A stretch of 53,078 nt of DNA from Bacteroidota bacterium (lineage in GTDB: Bacteria; Bacteroidota; Bacteroidia; Chitinophagales; Chitinophagaceae): the NCBI GenBank assembly GCA_018267615.1, contig JAFDYD010000007.1, forward strand, positions 55,057 to 108,134, given 5' to 3'. This document shows, piece by piece, positions 41,577 to 50,466 of the stretch (position 1 is the stretch's first letter; every line of letters begins with the position of its first letter). The notes below the pieces were generated by a model, which saw nothing but the letters and a program-made list of their open reading frames with translations, searched no databases and had not been told where the DNA came from. A program made the position numbers and the translations under genes.

Positions 41577-42785
41577 ATGGATATGTCAACATTTTCTGAA
41601 TATAATTTCGCGGGACAAAAGGCGCTGATCCGCGTGGACTTTAATGTTCCCCTGAATGATAAGATGGAGATCACGGATGATACGCGTATCAGGGCGGCAA
41701 TTCCTACCATCAAAAAAATATTGAGCGATGGCGGAATGGTGATATTGATGTCGCACCTGGGAAGACCTAAAGATGGGCCCACGGATAAATATTCTTTAAA
41801 GCATCTTGTAAAACATATCGGCAAATTGTTAGGCGGAAAAACGCCTGTTCTTTTCGCCAACGATTGTATCGGCGAACAGGCATCCATGACAGCCGGCATG
41901 CTAAAACCCGGCGAAGTGTTGTTATTGGAAAATCTCCGGTTTTATAAAGAAGAAGAAAAAGGTGATGAGGCATTCGCGCAAAAATTGGCAAAGCTGGGTG
42001 ATGTATATGTGAATGATGCTTTCGGAACTGCTCATAGAGCGCACGCATCCACGGCAGTGATCGCGAAATTTTTTCCGAAAGGGAAAAAAATGTTTGGCCT
42101 GTTGATGGAAGCAGAAGTAAATAGTGCGGAGAAAATTTTACATAATCCGCAGAAGCCGCTCACCGCAATTATCGGCGGCGCGAAAGTGTCGGATAAAATT
42201 TTGATTATCGAAAATCTCCTGGAAAAAGCAACTGATATTATTATTGGTGGAGGAATGGCTTATACTTTTATGAAAGCATCTGGCGGAAAAATCGGCGGCT
42301 CATTATGCGAAGAAGATCGTTTGCAAACTGCCACTGATCTTTTGAAAAAAGCAACCGAGAAAGGTGTTTGCATTCACTTGCCTTCCGATTCTGTGATCGC
42401 AGATAAATTCGATGCAGCGGCCAACACTTCTACGGCACCAAGTAATAATATTCCTGATAAATGGCTTGGATTGGATATTGGTCCCAATGCGTGTGATCAA
42501 TTCTCCAATGTGATTCACAAATCAAAAACAATTTTGTGGAATGGTCCGATGGGTGTGTTTGAAATGCAAAAATTTCAACATGGAACAAAAACAGTCGCGA
42601 CTGCTGTGGCAGAATCGACACAAAAAGGAGCATTTTCATTAGTAGGTGGAGGAGATTCCGTTGCTGCAGTAAATCAATTCGGATTTTCTGATAAGGTTAG
42701 TTATGTTTCAACAGGTGGTGGTGCGTTGCTAGAATATTTTGAAGGAAAGGAATTGCCGGGCATTGCAGCAATCAGGAATTCCTAA
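41577..42785 (+). CDS. pgk: Phosphoglycerate kinase
   Basis: A 402-residue kinase that makes ATP from 1,3-bisphosphoglycerate. N-domain [16 protein letters not shown] and [13 protein letters not shown]-domain [19 protein letters not shown] and GGGDSVAAV are all standard and in order. A frame 19 codons longer starts inside the gapA-pgk terminator and is rejected; ATG at 41577 or 41583 is the true start. It forms a glycolytic pair with gapA. Confidence 0.97.
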   Translation: MDMSTFSEYNFAGQKALIRVDFNVPLNDKMEITDDTRIRAAIPTIKKILSDGGMVILMSHLGRPKDGPTDKYSLKHLVKHIGKLLGGKTPVLFANDCIGEQASMTAGMLKPGEVLLLENLRFYKEEEKGDEAFAQKLAKLGDVYVNDAFGTAHRAHASTAVIAKFFPKGKKMFGLLMEAEVNSAEKILHNPQKPLTAIIGGAKVSDKILIIENLLEKATDIIIGGGMAYTFMKASGGKIGGSLCEEDRLQTATDLLKKATEKGVCIHLPSDSVIADKFDAAANTSTAPSNNIPDKWLGLDIGPNACDQFSNVIHKSKTILWNGPMGVFEMQKFQHGTKTVATAVAESTQKGAFSLVGGGDSVAAVNQFGFSDKVSYVSTGGGALLEYFEGKELPGIAAIRNS

Positions 42786-42803
42786 AATATTAAATGCATC
42801 TGA

Positions 42804-43805
42804 TCAGGCAATCTTGATAACGAGTTTGCCATACTGCGCAGCACTGTCCATTTTTCGAAATGCTTTTTCTCCATCGGCAAATGAAAAAACTTCATCTATG
42901 ATTGGGTGAAGCTGATGATCGTTGACAAAAGAAACCATATCCTGAAAATCTTCAGGGTTTCCCATAGTCGATCCCAATACATTCAGTTGCTTCCAGAATA
43001 TTCTTCGGATTTCAATATTGGCAGGATTCCCCCTCGTAGCCCCATAGAAAATTATTCGCCCGCCTGGAGATGCAAGATTCAGCAAGTGACCGACATTATC
43101 TCCGGCTGCACCGTCGATGATAACATCAAAGCCTCCGGCTTTCTCCTGTAATTTTTCTACCCAATCTTCATCTTTATAATTTACTCCGTCAGTAGCGCCG
43201 GCAGCGATGGCTCTGTCAATTTTTTCTTTGCTACCGGATGTCACATATACATCAGCGTTAGTAGCCAGCGCAAATTGCAATGCAAACAATGCTACGCCGC
43301 CGCCGATGCCTGTTATCAAAATTTTTTCATTGGAACGTAAGCGTCCTCTAGTGAATAATGCACGGTAGGCCGTTGTACCCGCCAAAGGAATGGCTGCGGC
43401 TTCTTCAAATGAAAGTTGTGTTGGTTTTGAGGTAATATTTGTTGCGGGAATTTTTACGTACTCGGCAAAAGTTCCGTCAAGTGGCAATCCAAGTATTTGA
43501 AAATTTTTCGGATGCTGGTAAGCGGGATTATCACCCCAATTCAGCGCCGGATTGATAATTACTTCTTTGCCTTTTAGCAGTGGATCAACATTGCTTCCTA
43601 TTGCCGCAACAACACCGGCTCCATCGGATCCGGGCGTGATTGGATATTTTAATCCGGCATATTGACCTTTTTGTATCCATAGATCACGATGATTTAGTGC
43701 TGCAGCATGAATTTTTACAATCACTTCATCATAACCGGGAACAAGATCAGGAACATCTTTTAAAATAAGTGGCTGATTTTTTTCTGGAAGAACCAATGCT
43801 TTCAT
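42804..43805 (-). CDS. Zinc-less medium-chain (MDR) NADPH oxidoreductase
   Basis: A 333-residue medium-chain dehydrogenase/reductase. The N-terminal GroES-like domain has LNHRDLWIQKGQYAGLKYPITPGSDGAGVV. The coenzyme loop is ITGIGGGVALFALQFALA, and VIDGAAGDN follows. The four-cysteine structural zinc loop expected after VIINP is absent: the segment reads NWGDNPAYQHP with no Cys. A catalytic zinc is also not evident. It is therefore closer to quinone-oxidoreductase-type reductases. Substrate unknown. It lies 18 bases after the sugar dehydrogenase gene on the same strand; TATTTTTG at 43810-43817 may give it a separate, nearly leaderless start. Confidence 0.85.
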   Translation of the reverse strand: MKALVLPEKNQPLILKDVPDLVPGYDEVIVKIHAAALNHRDLWIQKGQYAGLKYPITPGSDGAGVVAAIGSNVDPLLKGKEVIINPALNWGDNPAYQHPKNFQILGLPLDGTFAEYVKIPATNITSKPTQLSFEEAAAIPLAGTTAYRALFTRGRLRSNEKILITGIGGGVALFALQFALATNADVYVTSGSKEKIDRAIAAGATDGVNYKDEDWVEKLQEKAGGFDVIIDGAAGDNVGHLLNLASPGGRIIFYGATRGNPANIEIRRIFWKQLNVLGSTMGNPEDFQDMVSFVNDHQLHPIIDEVFSFADGEKAFRKMDSAAQYGKLVIKIA

Positions 43806-43823
43806 CCCACAAAAATAGTCAGA

Positions 43824-44927
43824 TCAATTGTTGCCCGAAGCAAAAATTTTTACCAACTTATCGTTATTGCCACCGTTACTGGTGCAGAAATAAATGTTGC
43901 CTTGAGGAGAAATGCATAAATCTCTAAGCCGGCCATATGTATTTGCATAAAATTCATTAGCCCCGATGATCGCATCGTGCGCATCATTCAACGGAAGCTG
44001 GATAAGCCTGCTATCTTTTAACGTGCAAAGCAAAAGAGAATTTTTCCATTGTGGAATGGCGTCGTTATTATAATAATCAAGACCACTTGGCGCGATAGTC
44101 GGTGTCCATATCTTAAGAGGTTCTCTCACATTATTGGCGGTACAAAAATCTTTCTCAGGTCCCGGATCACAAAATCCTTTTACATTCGGCCATCCATAAT
44201 TTCTTCCTTTTTCAATAATATTAATTTCATCATCGGTATCAGGTCCGTGTTCAGAACTGTAGAGGATATTATTTGCAAATACAAGTCCCTGTGGATTTCG
44301 ATGACCAAAACTCCAAACTGGGTTGCCAGGTAATGGATTGTCTGAAGGAATTGTTCCATCGAGATTCACGCGCAATATTTTTCCATTCAATACACTGGTG
44401 TTTTGAGGATCGTTCGTATTGGATGCGTCGCCCGTTGAAATAAATAATTTCATATCGGGCGTAATCACCAGCCGGCATCCATTGTGAATAGTTGCAGCGT
44501 TGATATTACTGATGATGGTAATTGGATTGATCAGCGTACCATTATTATATTCATAACGCACCACTTTTCCTTTGTAAGAACCCGATTGCATATAGTCATA
44601 AGCGACAAAAACAAATGGATTGGAATTGAAATCAGGGTGCAGTACCATGCCCAGCATACCTCCTTCGTTTTGCGAATTAACTTCGCTTACTGTTAACAGT
44701 GGGATAATATTTCCTGAAGAAGGATCAATGCGAGTGATAATTCCTCCGCGTTGCGTCATCCATATAAAATCGTCTGGTCCCCATAAAACTTCCCAAGGAA
44801 AATTCAACCCTTGCACAAGCACAGTATCTTTCACGGTTGCAGGTAAATTGTTCGATGATTTGCCGGATTTTTTGCAGCTGGTGAAAAGTGCGAAGAAAAG
44901 AAAAATTGCAGGGATGAACTTTTTCAT
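43824..44927 (-). CDS. PQQ-dependent sugar dehydrogenase-like lipoprotein
   Basis: A 367-residue lipoprotein of the soluble-glucose-dehydrogenase / Yli-like beta-propeller family. Signal MKKFIPAIFLFFALFTSC has a lipobox cysteine at residue 18. Motifs include GLNFPWEVLWGPDDFIWMTQRGG, EGGMLGMVLHPDF, NGCRLVITPDMKLFISTGD, SFGHRNPQGLVF, SSEHGPDTDDEIN and GRNYGWPNV, which carry the calcium and PQQ contacts. The ATG at 44927 is preferred for its lipoprotein signal. Real substrate and cofactor dependence are unverified. Confidence 0.88.
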   Translation of the reverse strand: MKKFIPAIFLFFALFTSCKKSGKSSNNLPATVKDTVLVQGLNFPWEVLWGPDDFIWMTQRGGIITRIDPSSGNIIPLLTVSEVNSQNEGGMLGMVLHPDFNSNPFVFVAYDYMQSGSYKGKVVRYEYNNGTLINPITIISNINAATIHNGCRLVITPDMKLFISTGDASNTNDPQNTSVLNGKILRVNLDGTIPSDNPLPGNPVWSFGHRNPQGLVFANNILYSSEHGPDTDDEINIIEKGRNYGWPNVKGFCDPGPEKDFCTANNVREPLKIWTPTIAPSGLDYYNNDAIPQWKNSLLLCTLKDSRLIQLPLNDAHDAIIGANEFYANTYGRLRDLCISPQGNIYFCTSNGGNNDKLVKIFASGNN

Positions 44928-45015
44928 AGATAAGCTGTTTATATTACTTGATCTAAAGGCCAAAAATCATGCCGCCAGCCGCTATATAACGAAAACGCAT
45001 ACTCTATAATATTTA

Positions 45016-45045
45016 TTTGGCGATCTTACAAAAGTCTTAATTTTA
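45016..45045 (+). promoter_or_regulatory. Promoter of the lemA operon
   Basis: TTTG at 45016-45019, then TAATTTTA at 45038-45045, an 18-base spacing and seven of eight matches to TAnnTTTG. It lies 29 bases before the lemA start. Confidence 0.4.
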
Positions 45046-45073
45046 ACATCTTAACTTTTAAATCTTAAAAATT

Positions 45074-45664
45074 ATGAATACTCGCAATCTGACGTTGATA
45101 ATTATCCTTGCAGTGATATTGATTTTCGGAGGTTGTGCTTGTAGTGGATATAATGGTTTAGTGAACCAGGATGAAAATGTAAAGAAGGCCTGGAATAATG
45201 TTCAAAGTGATTACCAGCAAAGAGCAGACCTTGTGCCTAATCTGGTGAACACAGTAAAAGGTGCTGCAAATTTCGAGCAGACGACACTTACAAATGTTAT
45301 CGAAGCGCGTGCAAAAGCAACGCAGGTGAAAATAGATGTGAATGATCTTTCTCCAGAAAAAATTGCTCAGTTTCAGGCAGCGCAATCGCAGTTAAGCGGT
45401 GCATTAGGAAGACTGTTGGCAGTATCCGAAAATTATCCGACGTTAAAAGCTACCGAAGGATTCCAGCAATTGCAAAAACAATTGGAAGGAATTGAAAACG
45501 GCATTCGCAACTCACGTAATAATTTTAACGCGGCGGTGAATGATTATAATGTGAAAGTGAGATCGTTCCCGATGAATACGCTTGCAGGAATTTTTGGTTT
45601 CAAAGCGAAACAAGGATTTACTGCTGAGCCTGGTTCAGACAAAGCTCCGGAAGTTAAGTTTTAA
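45074..45664 (+). CDS. LemA family protein 1
   Basis: A 196-residue LemA protein with an N-terminal membrane segment (LTLIIILAVILIFGGCAC, a possible lipoprotein site at Cys21) and a coiled-coil helical body. YNGLVNQDENVKKAWNNVQSDYQQRADLVPNLVNTVKG is the family signature. Function is poorly known; LemA is often encoded next to TPM-domain proteins and M48 peptidases. It heads a four-gene operon, three bases before the second lemA. The C-terminal half ends FGFKAKQGFTAEPGS, nearly identical to its neighbour's. Confidence 0.92.
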   Translation: MNTRNLTLIIILAVILIFGGCACSGYNGLVNQDENVKKAWNNVQSDYQQRADLVPNLVNTVKGAANFEQTTLTNVIEARAKATQVKIDVNDLSPEKIAQFQAAQSQLSGALGRLLAVSENYPTLKATEGFQQLQKQLEGIENGIRNSRNNFNAAVNDYNVKVRSFPMNTLAGIFGFKAKQGFTAEPGSDKAPEVKF

Positions 45665-45667
45665 TCT

Positions 45668-46261
45668 ATGGCAACAAATCAGCGTAGCAGGGTATGGCTA
45701 ATTTTAGTAAGCATACTTGTTATCTTATCGATTTATATTGGCGTTACCTATAATAAGTTGGTGAAACAGGACGAGAATGTGAAACTGAATTGGGGCAACC
45801 TGCAAAACAGTTATCAACGCAGGCTGGATTTGACACCTAACCTGGTAGCTGTTGTAAAAGCTTCATCCGATTATGAAAAGCAAACGCTTGAACAATTGGC
45901 TGCGGCAAGAGCAAAGGCGATGCAGGTTACAACAACCGGCACAGCCGATATCAATAGTTATAACGCCCAGGAACAAGCGCAGGGAGAAGTTGCAAACTCG
46001 ATCAATCGAGTTATTGGAGTGATCGAACGTTATCCTGATTTAAAAACAACAAAGAGTTTTGTGTACCTGCAGAGCCAGTTGGAAGGAACTGAGCGAAGAA
46101 TAAAAACATCAAGAAACGATTTCAATCTGTCTGTTGCGAATTATAATAAAATGGTGAGAGGTTTTCCATCAAATATTGCGGCTTCTGTTTTTGGATTCAA
46201 AGCAAAAGAAGGATTTAAAGCCGATGCGGGATCGGAAAACGCTCCGGAAGTAAAATTTTAA
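45668..46261 (+). CDS. LemA family protein 2
   Basis: A 197-residue paralogue of the previous protein. It has an N-terminal membrane anchor (VWLILVSILVILSIYIGV) and the same signature (YNKLVKQDENVKLNWGNLQNSYQRRLDLTPNLVAVVKA), and ends FGFKAKEGFKADAGSENAPEVKF. It has no cysteine lipobox, so it is probably a plain membrane-anchored form. The near-matching tails and tight spacing point to tandem duplication. Next gene starts 11 bases later. Confidence 0.92.
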   Translation: MATNQRSRVWLILVSILVILSIYIGVTYNKLVKQDENVKLNWGNLQNSYQRRLDLTPNLVAVVKASSDYEKQTLEQLAAARAKAMQVTTTGTADINSYNAQEQAQGEVANSINRVIGVIERYPDLKTTKSFVYLQSQLEGTERRIKTSRNDFNLSVANYNKMVRGFPSNIAASVFGFKAKEGFKADAGSENAPEVKF

Positions 46262-46272
46262 AATACATTTCA

Positions 46273-46731
46273 TTGAGGATTCCATTTCTATCCAAGAAAG
46301 ATTTTTTTACGCCTGATGAAAAAAACCAGGTAGTAGAAGCAATCCGGCTTGCAGAAAAGCAAACCAGCGGTGAAATACGTGTGTACGTTGAAAGCCGTTG
46401 CCGTTTTGTTGATCCGCTTGACAGAGCTGCTGAAATTTTTTGGATGTTGAAAATGGAAGCCACTGAGCAGCGCAATGCAGTATTGGTATATGTTGCAGTT
46501 AAAGACAGGCAGCTTGCATTGTTCGGAGACAAAGGCATTCACGAAAAAGTTGGAAATATTTTCTGGAACGAAAAAGTAAATGCAATCCTTCATCATATAC
46601 ATAAAGAAAGCTATGCCGATGCGATTGTGAGAATGGTGGGTGAAATTGGTGAAGCATTGCGGTTTCATTTTCCTTACGATAAAGATGGAGACAAGAATGA
46701 ATTATCGGATGATATTGTGTATGGCAGATAA
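46273..46731 (+). CDS. TPM-domain protein without signal peptide
   Basis: A 152-residue protein of the TPM (TLP18.3/Psb32/MOLO-1) fold. FLSKKDFFTPDEKNQVVEAIRLAEKQTSGEIRVYVESRC opens the domain, and VLVYVAVKDRQLALFGDKGIHEKVG is the typical central motif. The start is a TTG at 46273; no in-frame ATG lies before the domain. It is co-transcribed with the lemA pair and the second TPM gene. Some TPM proteins act in phosphatase-like or envelope-quality roles; none can be assigned here. Confidence 0.85.
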   Translation: MRIPFLSKKDFFTPDEKNQVVEAIRLAEKQTSGEIRVYVESRCRFVDPLDRAAEIFWMLKMEATEQRNAVLVYVAVKDRQLALFGDKGIHEKVGNIFWNEKVNAILHHIHKESYADAIVRMVGEIGEALRFHFPYDKDGDKNELSDDIVYGR

Positions 46732-46772
46732 AATTTCTATTAACCGGATTTAACGATAGCGTTTTGGTAGTA

Positions 46773-47570
46773 ATGAAAAAATTTTCCTGGATATTATTCT
46801 TCACTTTCGCATACACCATATGCTTTGGCCAATCAGTCGATGAAATAATCAGCAAGCGTCCGGCGCAACAGCGGCTGGTGAATGATTATGCGCACGTGAT
46901 GACGCAGGATCAAATCAATTCACTCGAGGAAAAGCTGGTTGCATATGACGATAGTACTTCCATACAAATTGCTGTAGTCACGTTCACAACCATCGGCGGT
47001 AAGTCCATCGACGATGTCGCACTAGAGATATTGAGGAATTGGGGAGTAGGAAATAAAAAAACAAATAACGGAGTTGTTATCGTTGCGTCGATACAGGATC
47101 GGAAAATTTTTATTTCTACAGGCGGAGGTATGGAGCAATCTGTTCCTGATATCACTACAAAAGAAATTATTGAAGAAGAGATCGTACCAAATTTCAGAGA
47201 GACAAATTATTATCGTGGATTAGATCTCGCAACAGATGCAATTATAAAAGCGGCGGCGGGACAATACCAGGCGCCGGCAGGATATCGTGATCGTCATCGC
47301 GGTGGTGGCGGCGGTAATATTTTAGGCGTCATCATTTTCATTATTATTATCATCGTTCTCATAGCAGGAAGAGGTGGAGGAGGAAGAGGAGGAATGATGA
47401 ATAGAACCGGATTTTTCCCTTGGATGATTGCGTCCATGCTAAGCGATCGTGGAGGTGGAGGATGGTCGGGTGGCGGCGGTGGTGGCTGGTCGGGGGGCGG
47501 CGGTGGCGGCGGATTTGGTGGCTTCGGCGGAGGTAGCGGAGGAGGAGGTGGAGCTGGTGGAAGCTGGTAG
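46773..47570 (+). CDS. TPM-domain membrane protein with Gly-rich tail (YgcG-like)
   Basis: A 265-residue exported protein. Signal peptide MKKFSWILFFTFAYTICFG; TPM domain (LVNDYAHVMTQDQINSLEEKL to ISTGGGMEQSVPDITTKEIIE, residues about 35-160); one membrane span (ILGVIIFIIIIIVLIAG, about 190-206); and a tail of GGGG, GGWSGGGG and FGGFGGGSGG repeats. This is the standard YgcG/DUF2393-like plan with a disordered glycine-rich end. The ATG at 46773 is preferred over a TTG three codons upstream. Last gene of the lemA-lemA-TPM-TPM operon. Confidence 0.92.
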   Translation: MKKFSWILFFTFAYTICFGQSVDEIISKRPAQQRLVNDYAHVMTQDQINSLEEKLVAYDDSTSIQIAVVTFTTIGGKSIDDVALEILRNWGVGNKKTNNGVVIVASIQDRKIFISTGGGMEQSVPDITTKEIIEEEIVPNFRETNYYRGLDLATDAIIKAAAGQYQAPAGYRDRHRGGGGGNILGVIIFIIIIIVLIAGRGGGGRGGMMNRTGFFPWMIASMLSDRGGGGWSGGGGGGWSGGGGGGGFGGFGGGSGGGGGAGGSW

Positions 47571-47575
47571 AGCGA

Positions 47576-47696
47576 ACGAAGGTGAAAATGTCTGAACCGG
47601 GATTTTAAACAATTATTCTGATTTCAAGATTTTATCAAATATGTGTTGAATCAGGATAATCGTTTAAAATCCCGGTTCAGATATTTTCACATTCGT
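47576..47696. repeat. 48-bp hairpin between convergent genes
   Basis: Arms 47576-47623 and 47649-47696 agree at 44 of 48 positions as inverted repeats, with the core CTGAACCGGGATTTTAAAC exact. It lies between the TPM gene and the aminopeptidase gene, both ending here, so a bidirectional terminator role is plausible. Unlike the other large hairpins it is not built from short tandem words. Confidence 0.88.
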
Positions 47697-47698
47697 TT

Positions 47699-50206
47699 TT
47701 AAAATCCCTTTTTCGCATCAGTCAACTTCGATGTTATATAATCTGACTGATCTTTCAAACCCGCTGCTTTTTTTCTTTCGGCGATAGGTTTTAGAATATT
47801 ATCATTAATAAGAACTGCAAATTCTTCCCTTTGTGATTTTGGAACTGTGTTGCGGACTTTTACAATTGCGTCAATTCCTTTTTTCACCTGTTCGGTATTT
47901 TGAATTTTTAATAACATCGCTGCGAAGTAAGGCAGGTTATCCATTTTCTTTTGTGATAATGGCATTTTATCATATTCCGTGGCGATCAAATCAAATTGAC
48001 TCTGATCGCCGGCTTTGATAAAAGCGTCGATAACTGCAGACAAAAGATCGCCCTTCATCGGTTGTTTACTGACTTTCAGCGCCAGTGAATAACTCTCATT
48101 TTCGTCGATATTGCTAAGGGCTTCCAATGCGTTTCCTGCAACAGAATAAGAAGAATCGCTGACTGCCTGGATAAAAAAATCTTTATACGCTGCATTTTTG
48201 TAAGTGCCGAGTAATTCTATTGCTTCTGCTCTTACTAATTTATAAGGATCATTTTTTGCAAGATCAAATATGATCGGTTCAAAAATTTCTTTTACATTTT
48301 TCTTTTCAAGATCAAGAGCGCTCAATGCATATTGTCTCAGTTCATGATATCGATCTTTTACCGCTACTTTTAGTAGATCGATCGCTTTCGGATCATCCTG
48401 TTTTGCAGCGCAAAAGTCGATTGCTTCTTTTCGGTCAAGATATAATCCTGCATATTTATATTGATGTATAAAATTATCAAGCGTTTTATTATCTGTCTTT
48501 TCGCATAGTAGAATTTTGTCGCCATCTACATTCACCAGGTCTGGTTTTGTAGTGTATGAGAATGTAAAAGTATCTGTCGCATTATTCACCCAAACCTTAT
48601 GACGTACTTTATTGGCGCCATTGTATACATCGATTGCTAAAGGAAGCCTGAATGCTTTATTTGCAGTTTCTGATGAGTCTCCCTGGCTTTGGTGAATGAT
48701 TACATTTACTTTTTTTGCTGCGTCATCGTAAACGTAGTTAATGTTCAATATCGGGTGTCCGGCACCGTAATACCATTGGTTCCAATACCAGTTGAGATCT
48801 TGTCCCGTTATTTCTTCGAATGCCAATCTTAGTTGTTGCGCTTCGGCGGATTTAAATTTATTGGTGGTCAGGTACAAATTCAGAGATTTAAAAAATGCGC
48901 TGTCTCCCACATAGTTTCTTAGCATATTGAGAATGCGCCCACCTTTTGAATATGAAACCATATCAAACATGTCTTCCCTGTCTGCGTAATGAAAGCGAAC
49001 AAGATTTTTTGAAGGATTGCTTTCATCGCGTAAATATTTTTCGATGCCTTTAAAATTAGCTGCATCGCCTGCGTCTTTTCCATGTTTGTATTCATTCCAA
49101 AGAGTTTCGCTAAAATCAGCGAAAGACTCATTGACAGTTAAATTGCTCCAGCTCTCTGTGGTAACAAGATCACCAAACCATTGATGAAAAAGTTCGTGAG
49201 CAACATATTCTTCGTAGGCATTGCCATCAGTCAGTTGGCGTGCATCCTGCTGCAAAATATCTGAATGAAGTGTGGCTGTTGTATTTTCCATGGCACCGCT
49301 TACATAATCACGCGCTGTCATTTGCGAGTATTTTACCCAGGGAAATTCAACACCAAGAATGCGCGAATAAAAACCCATCATCTCTGGAGTGAGTCCAAAA
49401 ATTTTGCGGGCTACTGACGCATATTCTTTTTCTACATAATAATTAACTTCTTTGCCTTTGTAAAAATCTTTTATCACAGCATAATCTCCAATACCCATAA
49501 AAAACAAGTATGGCGCATTGGGGAGATCCATTTTCCAGGTATCGGTGCGTGTGCCATCCGTATTATTTTTTTGTGAGATCAGTTTGCCATTGGATAGTGA
49601 AACATATTTTGCAGGAACAGTCATGATAAATTCCTGCGTACATTTTTGATTCGGCTGGTCGATGGTCGGGCACCACACGGAAGTAGACTGTGTTTCGCCC
49701 TGCGTCCATACCTGGATGGGTTTGTCTTTTTCTTCGCCATGTGGATTGATAAAATATAATCCTTTGTCATCGGTAATCGCTTTGCTTCCACCGTGTTTCA
49801 ATTCATTTGGCTTCGAGGTATAATCGATAAAAACAGTGTAGTTCTCGTTGTTTTTATATTGTTTGTCGAGATGAATTTTCAATACCAGTCCATCATAATC
49901 ATATTTGAGAGGCGACTTTGAATTTCCTTTTATCAAATCGACTTTGTGAATATCCATGCCCTTTGCATCCAGTGAAAGAGAATCGGTGGAATAGAAATGA
50001 GGTTTTAAAGTGATCCAGGCTTTACCATACAAATACGACTTATCGTAATCAAACTTTACATCAATTTTAGTATGAACAAGGTCATTTATTTTAGTAGCGG
50101 TTGCCTGGTAAACACTTTTCCAGGAATCATTTTTTGGTTCTTCATCTTGTGCGGATAGTGTGAAAGATGCCAAAAGTATAAATAACAAAATCTGTACAGT
50201 TTTCAT
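47699..50206 (-). CDS. M1 family zinc aminopeptidase
   Basis: An 835-residue exported metallopeptidase. Signal peptide MKTVQILLFILLASFTLSAQ; N-terminal saddle domain; exopeptidase motif GAMEN (within YVSGAMENTTATL); and zinc site HELFHQWFGD with the third ligand Glu in NESFADFSE. The gluzincin core ends about residue 470, followed by a beta domain and a C-terminal HEAT-like helical repeat (KAIDLLKVAVKDRYHELRQYALSAL). All catalytic residues are present. Periplasmic or surface peptide digestion is expected. Monocistronic. Confidence 0.95.
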   Translation of the reverse strand: MKTVQILLFILLASFTLSAQDEEPKNDSWKSVYQATATKINDLVHTKIDVKFDYDKSYLYGKAWITLKPHFYSTDSLSLDAKGMDIHKVDLIKGNSKSPLKYDYDGLVLKIHLDKQYKNNENYTVFIDYTSKPNELKHGGSKAITDDKGLYFINPHGEEKDKPIQVWTQGETQSTSVWCPTIDQPNQKCTQEFIMTVPAKYVSLSNGKLISQKNNTDGTRTDTWKMDLPNAPYLFFMGIGDYAVIKDFYKGKEVNYYVEKEYASVARKIFGLTPEMMGFYSRILGVEFPWVKYSQMTARDYVSGAMENTTATLHSDILQQDARQLTDGNAYEEYVAHELFHQWFGDLVTTESWSNLTVNESFADFSETLWNEYKHGKDAGDAANFKGIEKYLRDESNPSKNLVRFHYADREDMFDMVSYSKGGRILNMLRNYVGDSAFFKSLNLYLTTNKFKSAEAQQLRLAFEEITGQDLNWYWNQWYYGAGHPILNINYVYDDAAKKVNVIIHQSQGDSSETANKAFRLPLAIDVYNGANKVRHKVWVNNATDTFTFSYTTKPDLVNVDGDKILLCEKTDNKTLDNFIHQYKYAGLYLDRKEAIDFCAAKQDDPKAIDLLKVAVKDRYHELRQYALSALDLEKKNVKEIFEPIIFDLAKNDPYKLVRAEAIELLGTYKNAAYKDFFIQAVSDSSYSVAGNALEALSNIDENESYSLALKVSKQPMKGDLLSAVIDAFIKAGDQSQFDLIATEYDKMPLSQKKMDNLPYFAAMLLKIQNTEQVKKGIDAIVKVRNTVPKSQREEFAVLINDNILKPIAERKKAAGLKDQSDYITSKLTDAKKGF

Positions 50207-50232
50207 AATTTACTATTGTGTATTATGGGTGC

Positions 50233-50240
50233 TAAAGTTA
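50233..50240 (-). promoter_or_regulatory. -7 element of the aminopeptidase gene
   Basis: Minus-strand TAACTTTA, seven of eight matches to TAnnTTTG, 26 bases before the ATG at 50206. The -33 element is unclear. Confidence 0.35.
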
Positions 50241-50466
50241 GAGTTTGATTATTGCAAGAAATATAAAATTGTTATAAAAGGTGAATGATAAAGGCTATAA
50301 GGTTAAAGATTCAAACCGGGAATCACAATAAAAAAACGCGAATATATATTGTCTGCCATGCAATATTTAAATTCAAATCAATGTTTTAGAAACCTGAACA
50401 AGGTTTCGTATTTTGGATTATGTGCCTTGTTCTGTAGGTTTGTTAAAAGATAAGCAAACAGTAAAA

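Noticed and set aside
47400..47570. Glycine-codon repeat at the end of the TPM gene as a separate repeat element
   Set aside because: It is in frame and encodes the glycine-rich tail typical of YgcG-like proteins.
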